From the NCBI RefSeq assembly GCF_002631185.1, contig NZ_PDNU01000015.1, positions 112,334 to 176,333 of the forward strand: a stretch of 64,000 nt of DNA. The letters are read 5' to 3'. The notes below the pieces were generated by a model that searched no databases, was not told the origin of the DNA, and saw nothing but the letters and a program-made list of their open reading frames with translations. Shown piece after piece: positions 46,795-54,253 of the stretch; position 1 is the stretch's first letter, and every line of letters begins with the position of its first letter. The DNA is from Teichococcus rhizosphaerae. Lineage in GTDB: Bacteria > Pseudomonadota > Alphaproteobacteria > Acetobacterales > Acetobacteraceae. The position numbers and the translations under genes were made by a program.

Positions 46795-48699
46795 TCAGTT
46801 CGCCACGTTCCGGTCCGCCGGGAGGGCGCGGTCCTTTGCCGGCTCCACCCACCAGGACTGGAGGTCGAGCGCGTAGCGCGGGTTGCGCTCCGGCCGCCCG
46901 AACTTGTCCCACCACGCCACGCGGAAGCTGCGGCTGTGCCAGTGGGGGATGACGTAGTGGCCCCAGAGCAGCACCCGGTCGAGCGCGCGGGTGCGGTCGA
47001 TCAGCGCCTGCCGGTCGGGCGCGGCGATGACCAGCTCCACCAGCGCGTCGATGATCGGGTCGGCGATGCCGAGGGTGTTGCGGCTGCCCTGCTCGCGCGC
47101 CTTCTCCGAGCCCCAGAAGTCGCGCTGCTCGTTGCCGGGGGACAGGCTCTGGCCGAACAGCTCCACCGTCATGTCGTAGTCGAAGGCGTCCATCCGCACC
47201 TGGTACTGGGCGGGATCGACCGTGCGCACGCGGGCCTCGATGCCGAGGCGCTGCAGCGCCTGGATGTAGGGCAGGGCGACGCGTTCGAAGGTGGCGCTGT
47301 TGAGCAGGATCTCGAAGCTGAAGGGCTCGCCCTTGTCGTTGACGAGGCGGCGCTCCCTCACCGTCCACCCCGCCTCGCGCAGCAGGCCGAGAGCGCGGCG
47401 GGCATTCTCGCGGTTGTTGTTGCTGCCATCCGAGGCGGGGACGCGGAACTCGGTGGTGAACACCTCCTCCGGCAGCCGGCCGCGGAAGGCGGAGAGCACC
47501 ATCAGCTCGCCCTCGGAGGGCAGGCCGGTGGCGGCCAGCTCGGAGTTGGAGAAGTAGGAGGTGGTGCGCGTGTAGCTGCCATAGAACAGGTTGGCGTTCA
47601 TCCATTCGAAGTCGAACACCAGCCCCAGCGCCTCGCGCACCCGGCGGTCCTGGAAGATCGGCCGGCGCAGGTTCATGGCGAAGCCCTGCATGCCGGTGGG
47701 CAGCTCGTGGCGGATCTCCTCGCGCTTCACCAGGCCGCGCCGCGCGGCGGGGAAGTCGTAGCCGGTGGCCCATTCCTTGGCGACGTTCTCCACCCGCAGG
47801 TCGATCTGCCCGGCCTTGAAGGCCTCCAGCGCCACGGTGGCGTCGCGGAAATAGTCGTAGCGCATCACGTCGAGGTTCTGGGTGCCGCGGCGGGTGGGCA
47901 GGTCGCGCCCCCAGTAATCGGCCACGCGGCGATAGGTGACGCTGCGCCCGGGCTCGAAGCCCTCGATCCGGTAGGGGCCGGAGCCGAGCGGCACGGTCAG
48001 GCCGGGCTGGGTGAAGTCCCGCCCTTCCCACCAGTGGCGCGGCAGCACCGGCATCTGGCCCAGGATCTGCGACAGCTCGCGGTTGTCGGCATTGCCGAAG
48101 CGGAAGGCGGCGCGGCGCGCATCCTCCGCCACCACCTCGGCCACGTCGCCCCAATAGGCGCGGAAGAAGGGGCGGCCGTGCTGGCGCAGCGTGTTGAAGG
48201 TCCACACAACGTCCTGCGCGGTGACGGGCTGCCCGTCATGCCAGCGCGCCGCCTCGTTCAGCACGAAGGTGACGCCGCGGCCGTCGCGCGGCAGCTCCAC
48301 CCATTGCGCCAGATGGGCGTATTCGGTGCTGGCCTCGTCCGGGCTCGGCATCATCAGCGTGTCGTAGATCTGGCCGATGCCGGCGGCCGGGGCGCCGCGC
48401 AGGATGTAGGGGTTGAAGCTGTCGAAGCTGCCGAGGGCGGTCAGCGTCATGCGCCCGCCCTTGGGCGCCGCCGGGTTCACCCAGGGCCAGTGGGTGAAGT
48501 CCGCGGCGAGCGCCGGCTCCCCCAGCAGGGACAGGGCATGGGCGCGGCGCGGCGGCTGTGGCGTCCCGTCGGCTCCTGGAGCGGCCGTTCCGGGCGCGGG
48601 CATCGCTGCGGCACCGGCGCCCTGCTGGGCCCAGGCGCGGGAAAGGAGGGGCCCCGTGGCGAGGGCGAGGCCGGATGCGATCAGATGGCGGCGGCGCAT
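46795..48699 (-). CDS. yejA: Extracellular solute-binding protein of YejABEF-type transporter
   Basis: A 634-residue periplasmic binding protein (SBP_bac_5). Begins MRRRHLIASGLALATGPLLSRAWA, a twin-Arg-rich signal peptide that may use Tat. 'HALSLLGEPALAADFTHWPWVNPAAPKGGRMTLTALGSFDSFNPYIL' and 'ETRGTQNLDVMRYDYFRDATVALEAFKAG'-type segments mark the YejA/oligopeptide group. First gene of the five-gene transporter operon. Divergent from the second RTX/repeat gene across about 210 bases that contain a triple 10-bp direct repeat. Confidence 0.92.
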   Translation of the reverse strand: MRRRHLIASGLALATGPLLSRAWAQQGAGAAAMPAPGTAAPGADGTPQPPRRAHALSLLGEPALAADFTHWPWVNPAAPKGGRMTLTALGSFDSFNPYILRGAPAAGIGQIYDTLMMPSPDEASTEYAHLAQWVELPRDGRGVTFVLNEAARWHDGQPVTAQDVVWTFNTLRQHGRPFFRAYWGDVAEVVAEDARRAAFRFGNADNRELSQILGQMPVLPRHWWEGRDFTQPGLTVPLGSGPYRIEGFEPGRSVTYRRVADYWGRDLPTRRGTQNLDVMRYDYFRDATVALEAFKAGQIDLRVENVAKEWATGYDFPAARRGLVKREEIRHELPTGMQGFAMNLRRPIFQDRRVREALGLVFDFEWMNANLFYGSYTRTTSYFSNSELAATGLPSEGELMVLSAFRGRLPEEVFTTEFRVPASDGSNNNRENARRALGLLREAGWTVRERRLVNDKGEPFSFEILLNSATFERVALPYIQALQRLGIEARVRTVDPAQYQVRMDAFDYDMTVELFGQSLSPGNEQRDFWGSEKAREQGSRNTLGIADPIIDALVELVIAAPDRQALIDRTRALDRVLLWGHYVIPHWHSRSFRVAWWDKFGRPERNPRYALDLQSWWVEPAKDRALPADRNVAN

Positions 48700-48767
48700 G
48701 GGCCGTAGGATGGGCGTTCGGCCGCGCCAGGACAACTGCCGTGTGCCGCGGCTTGCGTTTTGCAACA

Positions 48768-48797
48768 GTGTTCCCGCGTGTTCCCGCGTGTTCCCGC
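48768..48797. repeat. Triple 10-bp direct repeat in divergent region
   Basis: Three perfect, contiguous copies of GTGTTCCCGC. The 10-bp unit is one helical turn, so a protein could bind the same DNA face three times. It lies 69 bases upstream of the yejA-type start and 112 bases upstream of the RTX/repeat gene. An imperfect palindrome TTGCGTTTTGCAA sits just to its left. Confidence 0.6.
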
Positions 48798-48908
48798 CTC
48801 CGTCCCGCGGGAAATCCATGGCGGCCGGGGATCTCCCGACATTCCCTGTCAATAAAATGGCGCCTACAAATTCAACCTCGGGGTTCCAGAAGAGGGAAGG
48901 CTTGCCCG

Positions 48909-50300
48909 ATGGCCGTCGTTCAGTCCGGCGAAATGTTCTCCATGAGCTTCGATGCCAGCAACATCGGCAGCTGGGCCTGGCTGTGGCCGACCAGCGCGCG
49001 GCCGGACTATTTCGCCGGCGACTACCGTTTCCTCGGGCAGTCCGGCAGCCGCACCGAGTTCTTCGGCCACGGCATCACCTACACGGCGGAAGGCCTCCCG
49101 GCCGGCGGAACCGTGACCGGCTATCGCGAGACCCAGAACGGCATCCTGAGCGTCGAGGTCACGGGCCTGTCCGTCCCGGTCCAGCAGCTGAACAACTGGA
49201 CGGCCCGCAACGCCTCCACGGAGGCGATGCAGGCGCTCCTGGCGGGCGGCGACCACATCAGCGGCTCGCCCCACGCGGATATGCTGCTGGGCCATGGCGG
49301 GGACGACACGATCCTGGGCCGGGCGGGGGACGACCGGATCCGCGGCGGCGCGGGCCGGGACCTGATCGACGGCGGCGCGGGATGGGACACCGCCATCTAT
49401 TCCGGCGCCTCGCAGGACTACAAGGTGGTGGTGGCCTATGGCGCGGTGGGCGTGATTCCCCTCCAGCCCGCCGCCCGGCAGCAGGACGGAACAGACAGGC
49501 TGTTCTCCGTCGAGCGCCTCGGCTTCTCCGGAGGGTGGGAGCTGAAGGAGGTCGGGGCCGTCAATTTCAGGCCGCTCGACTACATCGCCTCCCATGCCGA
49601 CCTGTCGCGGGCCCTGGGCACGGACGCCTCCGCCGGCTTCGATCATTACCTCCGGCATGGCTGGGATGAAGGGCGAGGCGTCAGCTTCACCCCCTTCGCC
49701 TACCTGGCCAGCCACCGGGATCTGGCGCTGGCCTTCGGCGCGGACCCCGACGCGGCGGCGCGGCACTACATCCAGTTCGGCCGGGGCGAGGGTCGGGAGA
49801 CGTGGTTCCGCAGCCTGGACTACATCGCCTCCCACCAGGACCTGACCCAGGCCTTCGGGGCGGATGCCGAGGCCGGAGCGCGCCACTACCTCCAGTGGGG
49901 TGCCGCGGAAGGCCGCCAGATCAGCTTCAGGGGACTCGAATACATCGCCTCGCATGACGACCTGATGCAGGCCTTCGGGGCGAACGGCGCGGCGGCGGCG
50001 CAGCATCTGCTCAGCCACGGGCACCGGGAAGGCCGCGCGGTCACCTTCAGCGGGCTGGACTACATCGCCTCCCATCGCGATCTGATCGCCGCCCTCGGCG
50101 CCGACGCGGAGGCCGGTGCCGCGCACTACATCCGCCACGGGCGCGCGGAAGGGCGGCGGGCCGATGATTTCGACGCCCTCGCCTACCTGGCCAAATACGC
50201 GGACGTGGCCAATGCGGTGGGGTGGGATGTGGAAGGGGCGGCCCGCCACTTCATCCTGTATGGCGCCGCCGAGCAGCGCACGGACGATCTGATCGGCTGA
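48909..50300 (+). CDS. RTX calcium-binding protein with six 40-residue EGR repeats
   Basis: A 463-residue protein with no signal peptide. Residues 1-110 are a beta-rich domain of unknown type. RTX nonapeptides (GGDDTILGRAGDDRIRGGAGRDLIDGG-type) lie at about 112-158. A beta segment ends 'LFSVERLGFSGG' (about 198-210). Six repeats follow, starting Phe220, 260, 300, 340, 380 and 421 (period 40), with YIASH.DL, AFGAD, HY and EGR; the last ends EQR. It ends RTDDLIG, nearly the same tail as the protein at 24.8 kb. GGGAAGG precedes the ATG. Probably exported by a type I system encoded elsewhere; function unknown. Confidence 0.85.
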   Translation: MAVVQSGEMFSMSFDASNIGSWAWLWPTSARPDYFAGDYRFLGQSGSRTEFFGHGITYTAEGLPAGGTVTGYRETQNGILSVEVTGLSVPVQQLNNWTARNASTEAMQALLAGGDHISGSPHADMLLGHGGDDTILGRAGDDRIRGGAGRDLIDGGAGWDTAIYSGASQDYKVVVAYGAVGVIPLQPAARQQDGTDRLFSVERLGFSGGWELKEVGAVNFRPLDYIASHADLSRALGTDASAGFDHYLRHGWDEGRGVSFTPFAYLASHRDLALAFGADPDAAARHYIQFGRGEGRETWFRSLDYIASHQDLTQAFGADAEAGARHYLQWGAAEGRQISFRGLEYIASHDDLMQAFGANGAAAAQHLLSHGHREGRAVTFSGLDYIASHRDLIAALGADAEAGAAHYIRHGRAEGRRADDFDALAYLAKYADVANAVGWDVEGAARHFILYGAAEQRTDDLIG

Positions 50301-50354
50301 TGCCGGCGGCGCAAGCAGGAAGGGCCCGCCTGCCCTTCCTCGCCCGCCATCGCC

Positions 50355-51125
50355 TCAGCCGAGCAGCCGCACCGCCTCGTCCAGCAGGGCGGGGTCGCCC
50401 AGCGCCAGGGCCTGGCCCGGGCCGTCCAGCCGCAGGGGCTGCCCGGCCCAGTCCGTCATGCTGCCGCCGGCGGCCTCGATGACCGGCTGCAGCGCCACCC
50501 AGTCCCAGGGCTTGAGGTCGGATTCGGCGATGACGTCGATCAGCCCGAGCGCCAGCAGGCCATAGGCGTAGCAGTCGCCGCCATAGGTGACGCGGCGCGC
50601 GGCGGCGCGCAGCCGGGCGAAGCGCGGCGCCTCAGCGGGGGCGAACATGTCCGGGCTGGTGACGGAAAGCTCCGCCCCGGACAGCGCAGCGCAGCGCCGC
50701 GTGCGGGGGGTGCCGCCCATCGGGCCGCGGAACATCACGGGCTGGCCGGCCACGCCGATCCAGCGCTCGCCGGTGGCGGGCTGGTCGATCAGCCCGAGCA
50801 CGGGGCGGCCGCGGCGCATCAGCCCGATCAGGCTGCCGAAGATGGGCCGGCCGGTGACAAAGGCGCGGGTGCCGTCGATCGGGTCGATCACCCAGACCCA
50901 TTCGGCATCCGCCCGCTCGGCGCCGTATTCCTCGCCGATCAGCCCGTGATCGGGGAAGCGCGCGGCCAGCAGGGCGCGGATGCGCCGCTCGGCGGCCTTG
51001 TCGGCCTCGGTGACGGGGCTGGCATCGCCCTTGGCCTCGACCAGCAGGGCGGAACGGAAAAGGGGGCGGATGACCGCCCCCGCCGCGTCGGCGGCCGCCT
51101 CGGCCGCCGCGATCATCTCCCGCAT
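50355..51125 (-). CDS. hisN: Inositol-monophosphatase-fold phosphatase, probable histidinol-phosphatase
   Basis: A 256-residue Mg2+-dependent phosphatase of the IMPase family. Metal-binding motifs are 'DASPVTEADKAAERRI', 'GLIGEEYG', 'VWVIDPIDGTRAFVTGRPIFGSLIGL' and 'LKPWDWVALQPVIEAAGGSMTDWAG'. 'DGTRAFVTGRP' is characteristic of the HisN group, which dephosphorylates L-histidinol phosphate in many Actinobacteria and Alphaproteobacteria. It overlaps the stop of the cytochrome gene by one base. Confidence 0.88.
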   Translation of the reverse strand: MREMIAAAEAAADAAGAVIRPLFRSALLVEAKGDASPVTEADKAAERRIRALLAARFPDHGLIGEEYGAERADAEWVWVIDPIDGTRAFVTGRPIFGSLIGLMRRGRPVLGLIDQPATGERWIGVAGQPVMFRGPMGGTPRTRRCAALSGAELSVTSPDMFAPAEAPRFARLRAAARRVTYGGDCYAYGLLALGLIDVIAESDLKPWDWVALQPVIEAAGGSMTDWAGQPLRLDGPGQALALGDPALLDEAVRLLG

Positions 51126-51661
51126 CAGGGCAGCGGCTGGGGGTTGGCGTCCAGCGTGCGGAGATAGGCGATGACGTCGGCCCGCTGCTTCACGTCCCGG
51201 ATGCCGGCGAAGGCCATGCGGGTGCCGCGCACGGCGCGCGCCGGGGCGGCCAGGAACTCGTTCAGCGCCGCGTAGTCCCAGGCCTTGTCGGACAGCGCCT
51301 TCATGGCCGGCGAATAGTTGAAGCTGTCCAGATGCGCGTGGTGGTTGCCGACCACGCCATAGAGGTTCGGCCCCACCTTGTTGGCGCCGCCCTGGTCGAA
51401 GCTGTGGCAGGAGGCGCAGAGCCGGCCGGCCAGCTGCTGCCCGGCCTGGGGGTTCGCGGCGGCCAGCAGGGGCGTCACGTCCTCGACCTGCGGGGCGGCG
51501 GGGGCGGCCGTGGCGCCCGGCTCCGGCGCGCCCTCGATGGCGATGGCCACCTTGTCGAGACGCTTCGGGTGCACGACCACATCACCCACCACGCCGGCCA
51601 CCATGAAGGCGATCCCGGCGGTAAGGACGGCCGCGAACGCCTTGTTGACCTCCAAGCTCAT
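51125..51661 (-). CDS. Membrane-anchored c-type cytochrome (CycM-like)
   Basis: A 178-residue class I cytochrome c. An uncleaved N-terminal anchor ('FAAVLTAGIAFMVAGVVGDVVV', about 9-30) is followed by an Ala/Pro linker and the heme domain with CASCH (82-86), 'NKVGPNLYGVVGNHHAHLDSFNYSPAM' and the axial Met in 'GTRMAFAGI'. It resembles Bradyrhizobium CycM, which carries electrons from the bc1 complex to the aa3 oxidase. Divergent from pheA and apparently co-transcribed with the phosphatase gene. Confidence 0.93.
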   Translation of the reverse strand: MSLEVNKAFAAVLTAGIAFMVAGVVGDVVVHPKRLDKVAIAIEGAPEPGATAAPAAPQVEDVTPLLAAANPQAGQQLAGRLCASCHSFDQGGANKVGPNLYGVVGNHHAHLDSFNYSPAMKALSDKAWDYAALNEFLAAPARAVRGTRMAFAGIRDVKQRADVIAYLRTLDANPQPLP

Positions 51662-51865
51662 GCTGCCGATCCATCCATCGAGAAGTGCGAAGCGACTCGC
51701 TCAGGCGATGCCCCGGCCGGTTTGCGCAGGAACCGGGGCTCGACTAGAAGCGCCCGGACCATAGTGGCAGAGAGCGGGCGCTTCAACCCGTAGCCCCGTG
51801 CCGATGCGACGCCGGGCCCCCGGCCGCCGCCGTCGCCACGCCGAGGACGGATCGAGAAGAACGAG

Positions 51866-52720
51866 ATGAGTGGTGTGATCGCCTTCCAGGGCATGCCCGG
51901 CGCCTATTCGGACCTTGCCTGCCGCAGCGCCTATCCCGGCTGGACCACCCTGCCATGCCCCAGCTTCGAGGCCGCCATGGAGGCGGTGCGCGAGGGCCGG
52001 GCGGGGCTCGCCATGCTGCCCTGCGAGAACTCGCTCGCGGGGCGGGTGCCCGACATCCACCGCCTGCTGCCCGATTCCGGCCTGTTCGTGGTGGGCGAGC
52101 ACTACCAGCGCGTGGAGCACTGCCTGCTGGCGCACAGGGGCGCCACGCTGGAAGGGCTGAGGCGCGCCCACAGCCACCCCGTGGCGCTCGGCCAGGTGCT
52201 GAAGCTGCTGCGCGAGATGCGGCTGGAGCCGGTGATCGAGGCCGACACCGCCGGCGCCGCCAAGCTGCTGGCCGAGAAGCCCAGCCTGGAGGACGCGGCC
52301 ATCGCCTCCTCGCTCGCCGGCGAGATCTACGGGCTCGAGATCCTGAAGCGCAACGTCGAGGACGCGGCGCACAACACCACCCGCTTCTACGTCATGGCCC
52401 GCCAGCCGGCGCCGCCGGCGGTGGACGCGGCCAACACCGTCACCACCTTCGTCTTCCGGGTGCGCAACATCCCGGCGGCGCTCTACAAGGCGCTGGGCGG
52501 CTTCGCCACCAACGGCGTGAACATGACCAAGCTGGAGAGCTACATGCTCGACGGCCACTTCACCGCCACCCAGTTCCTGTGCGACGTCGACGGCCATCCG
52601 GACCATCCGGGGCTGAAGCGCGCGCTGGAGGAGCTGGACTTCTTCTCGCGCGAGATGCGGGTGCTGGGCTCCTACCCCGCGCATCCCTACCGGCTGGGGC
52701 AGGCGGCGCAGGCCGATTGA
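51866..52720 (+). CDS. pheA: Prephenate dehydratase
   Basis: PheA converts prephenate to phenylpyruvate in phenylalanine synthesis. The 284-residue monofunctional enzyme has a periplasmic-binding-fold catalytic domain ('VIAFQGMPGAYSDLACR', 'LPCENSLAGRVPDIHRLL', 'NTTRFYVMAR' with the catalytic Thr-Arg) and a C-terminal ACT regulatory domain ('FVFRVRNIPAALYKALGGFATNGVNMTKLES', with 'ESYMLDGHF' in place of the usual ESRP motif). The chorismate mutase domain is absent, as usual in Alphaproteobacteria. 204 bases separate it from the divergent cytochrome gene. Confidence 0.95.
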   Translation: MSGVIAFQGMPGAYSDLACRSAYPGWTTLPCPSFEAAMEAVREGRAGLAMLPCENSLAGRVPDIHRLLPDSGLFVVGEHYQRVEHCLLAHRGATLEGLRRAHSHPVALGQVLKLLREMRLEPVIEADTAGAAKLLAEKPSLEDAAIASSLAGEIYGLEILKRNVEDAAHNTTRFYVMARQPAPPAVDAANTVTTFVFRVRNIPAALYKALGGFATNGVNMTKLESYMLDGHFTATQFLCDVDGHPDHPGLKRALEELDFFSREMRVLGSYPAHPYRLGQAAQAD

Positions 52721-52726
52721 GGAGAA

Positions 52727-52750
52727 GGCCGGGGGTAGAGGCCCCCGGCC
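52727..52750. terminator. Bidirectional terminator between pheA and GST gene
   Basis: GGCCGGGGG (52727-52735) and CCCCCGGCC (52742-52750) form a perfect 9-bp stem around a TAGAGG loop, between two converging genes. Confidence 0.7.
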
Positions 52751-52771
52751 CTTGTTCCTGCCTTCGCCGCG

Positions 52772-53431
52772 TCAGGCGGGCTCCTTCTCGCGCTCGGCCA
52801 TCATCGCCCGGAAGGCGGGGCGGGACTGGCAGGCGGCGATCCAGGACGCCACGGCGGGGAACTCCGCGAACAGCTCGCCGGCCGGCTGCGCGTAGCGCAG
52901 CACCTCGGCCACGTTCAGGTCGGCCACCGTGAAGCGGCCGCCCACCAGATGGCCGCCACCCTCCCGCAGCGCCTTCTCCAGCGCCGCGAAGGGGCGGCGC
53001 AGCGCGGCCACGGCGGCGGCGGCGCGCGCCGCGTCGTGCTTGGGCGAGGCGGGGGGCAGGTGCGTCAGCACCGCCAGCGCGTTCTCCTCCGCATGGGTCG
53101 CGGCCCAGAGCGTCCACATGGTCATCAGCGCCTCTTCCCGCAGGTCGCGCGGGGCCAGCGGGCCGCCATGCTTGCGCGCCAGGTACAGGGTGATGGCCAG
53201 CGACTCGTGCAGCACGAAGCCGTCATCGTCGATCGACGGCACCTGGCCGTTCGGGTTGACCGCGAGGAAGGCAGGGGAGGCGGTGTTCAGCGGCGCGTCC
53301 GGCGCCGCCGCGTCCGGCAGGCGGTAGGACTGGATGACGGGCACCTGCTCATGGTCCAGCCCCAGCTCGCGCGCCAGCCAGAGCGGGCGCGTCGCCCGCG
53401 ACCGCGCCACGCCGTAGATCCTCAACGCCAT
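52772..53431 (-). CDS. Glutathione S-transferase
   Basis: A 219-residue cytosolic GST-fold protein. The thioredoxin-like N-terminal domain has 'LRIYGVARSRATRPLWLARELGL' and the glutathione-binding 'NPNGQVPSIDDDGFVLHESLAITLYLARK' (cis-Pro and Glu-Ser). The helical C-terminal domain has the N-capping box in 'GGRFTVADLNVAEVL'. GGAGGAAA precedes the ATG. It probably conjugates or reduces electrophiles; the exact substrate is unknown. Confidence 0.93.
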   Translation of the reverse strand: MALRIYGVARSRATRPLWLARELGLDHEQVPVIQSYRLPDAAAPDAPLNTASPAFLAVNPNGQVPSIDDDGFVLHESLAITLYLARKHGGPLAPRDLREEALMTMWTLWAATHAEENALAVLTHLPPASPKHDAARAAAAVAALRRPFAALEKALREGGGHLVGGRFTVADLNVAEVLRYAQPAGELFAEFPAVASWIAACQSRPAFRAMMAEREKEPA

Positions 53432-53588
53432 GCCCGTTTCCTCCGGAAAGGCGGGCAGCCTGCGCCAGCCGCGCGGCCCCGGCAATGCTTCCTCTTGTCC
53501 GCGGGCGCGGGGCTGGGCCACACAGGCAGCCCCGGGCGGCCAGAACCCCGCCCCGCCAACCGGCGCGCCCGAGCAGGAGAACAGCAGA

Positions 53589-54011
53589 GTGGCCGACATC
53601 GTCATCGAGATCGGAGGAGAGACCTTCCGCGCCAGCTTCGAGGAGGCGGCCGCGCCCCGGACCGTCGCCCGCTTCCGGCAGCTCCTGCCCTACCAGGACC
53701 GCATCATCCATGTCCGCTGGTCCGGCGAGGCGTGCTGGATCCCGATGGGCGAGCGCGACCTGTCGATCGGCTACGAGAACGCCACCTCCTATCCGGCGCC
53801 GGGGCAGGTCATCGTCCATCCGGGCCATATCAGCGGCGTGTCGGAAACCGAGATCCTGGTGGCCTATGGCCCCTGCTGCTTCGCCAGCAAGGCGGGCCAG
53901 CTCGCCGGCAACCACTTCCTGACCATCCACCAGGATCTCGACCGGCTGGCCAGGGTCTGCCGCTCCGTGCTGTGGGACGGCAACAAGCCCATCACCTTCC
54001 GCGCGGCCTGA
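53589..54011 (+). CDS. DUF3830 family (cyclophilin-like) protein
   Basis: A 140-residue protein of the DUF3830 cyclophilin-like fold family. The start 'ADIVIEIGGETFRASFEEAAAPRTVARFRQLLP' and the later 'RWSGEACWIPMG' and 'ENATSYPAPGQVIVHPG' fit the family. GTG start at 53589 (VADIVIEI) with GGAG about 10 bases upstream. Divergent from the GST gene. DUF3830 genes are often found with organic acid uptake or decarboxylation genes, which are not present here; function is unknown. Confidence 0.8.
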   Translation: MADIVIEIGGETFRASFEEAAAPRTVARFRQLLPYQDRIIHVRWSGEACWIPMGERDLSIGYENATSYPAPGQVIVHPGHISGVSETEILVAYGPCCFASKAGQLAGNHFLTIHQDLDRLARVCRSVLWDGNKPITFRAA

Positions 54012-54023
54012 CCGACGTGGCGG

Positions 54024-54050
54024 GCGGGGGCCGGGAAGCGGCTCCCGCCA
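54024..54050 (+). terminator. Hairpin after DUF3830 gene
   Basis: GGCGGGGGCC (54024-54033) pairs with GGCTCCCGCC (54041-54050), one G-T pair, around a GGGAAGC loop, 12 bases after the stop. The rest of the 240-base gap up to the next gene shows no feature I can support. Confidence 0.6.
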
Positions 54051-54253
54051 GGGCCCGGGCCTGGACTGGCTTCCGCCCGCATCCCATGGGTTTCATCCCC
54101 TGGTAACCCGATACTCATCCGGCCGTCATCCCGGGCCCCTATGGCGGGCCGCGAGAAGCGCCGGGCCGCGCTGGCTCCGCCCGGCAGGGCGGGCCGTTGC
54201 CGCCATCCTGGCCTTCCGCGCCACGACGCCGCATTGAGAGGAAGCCGGGAACC

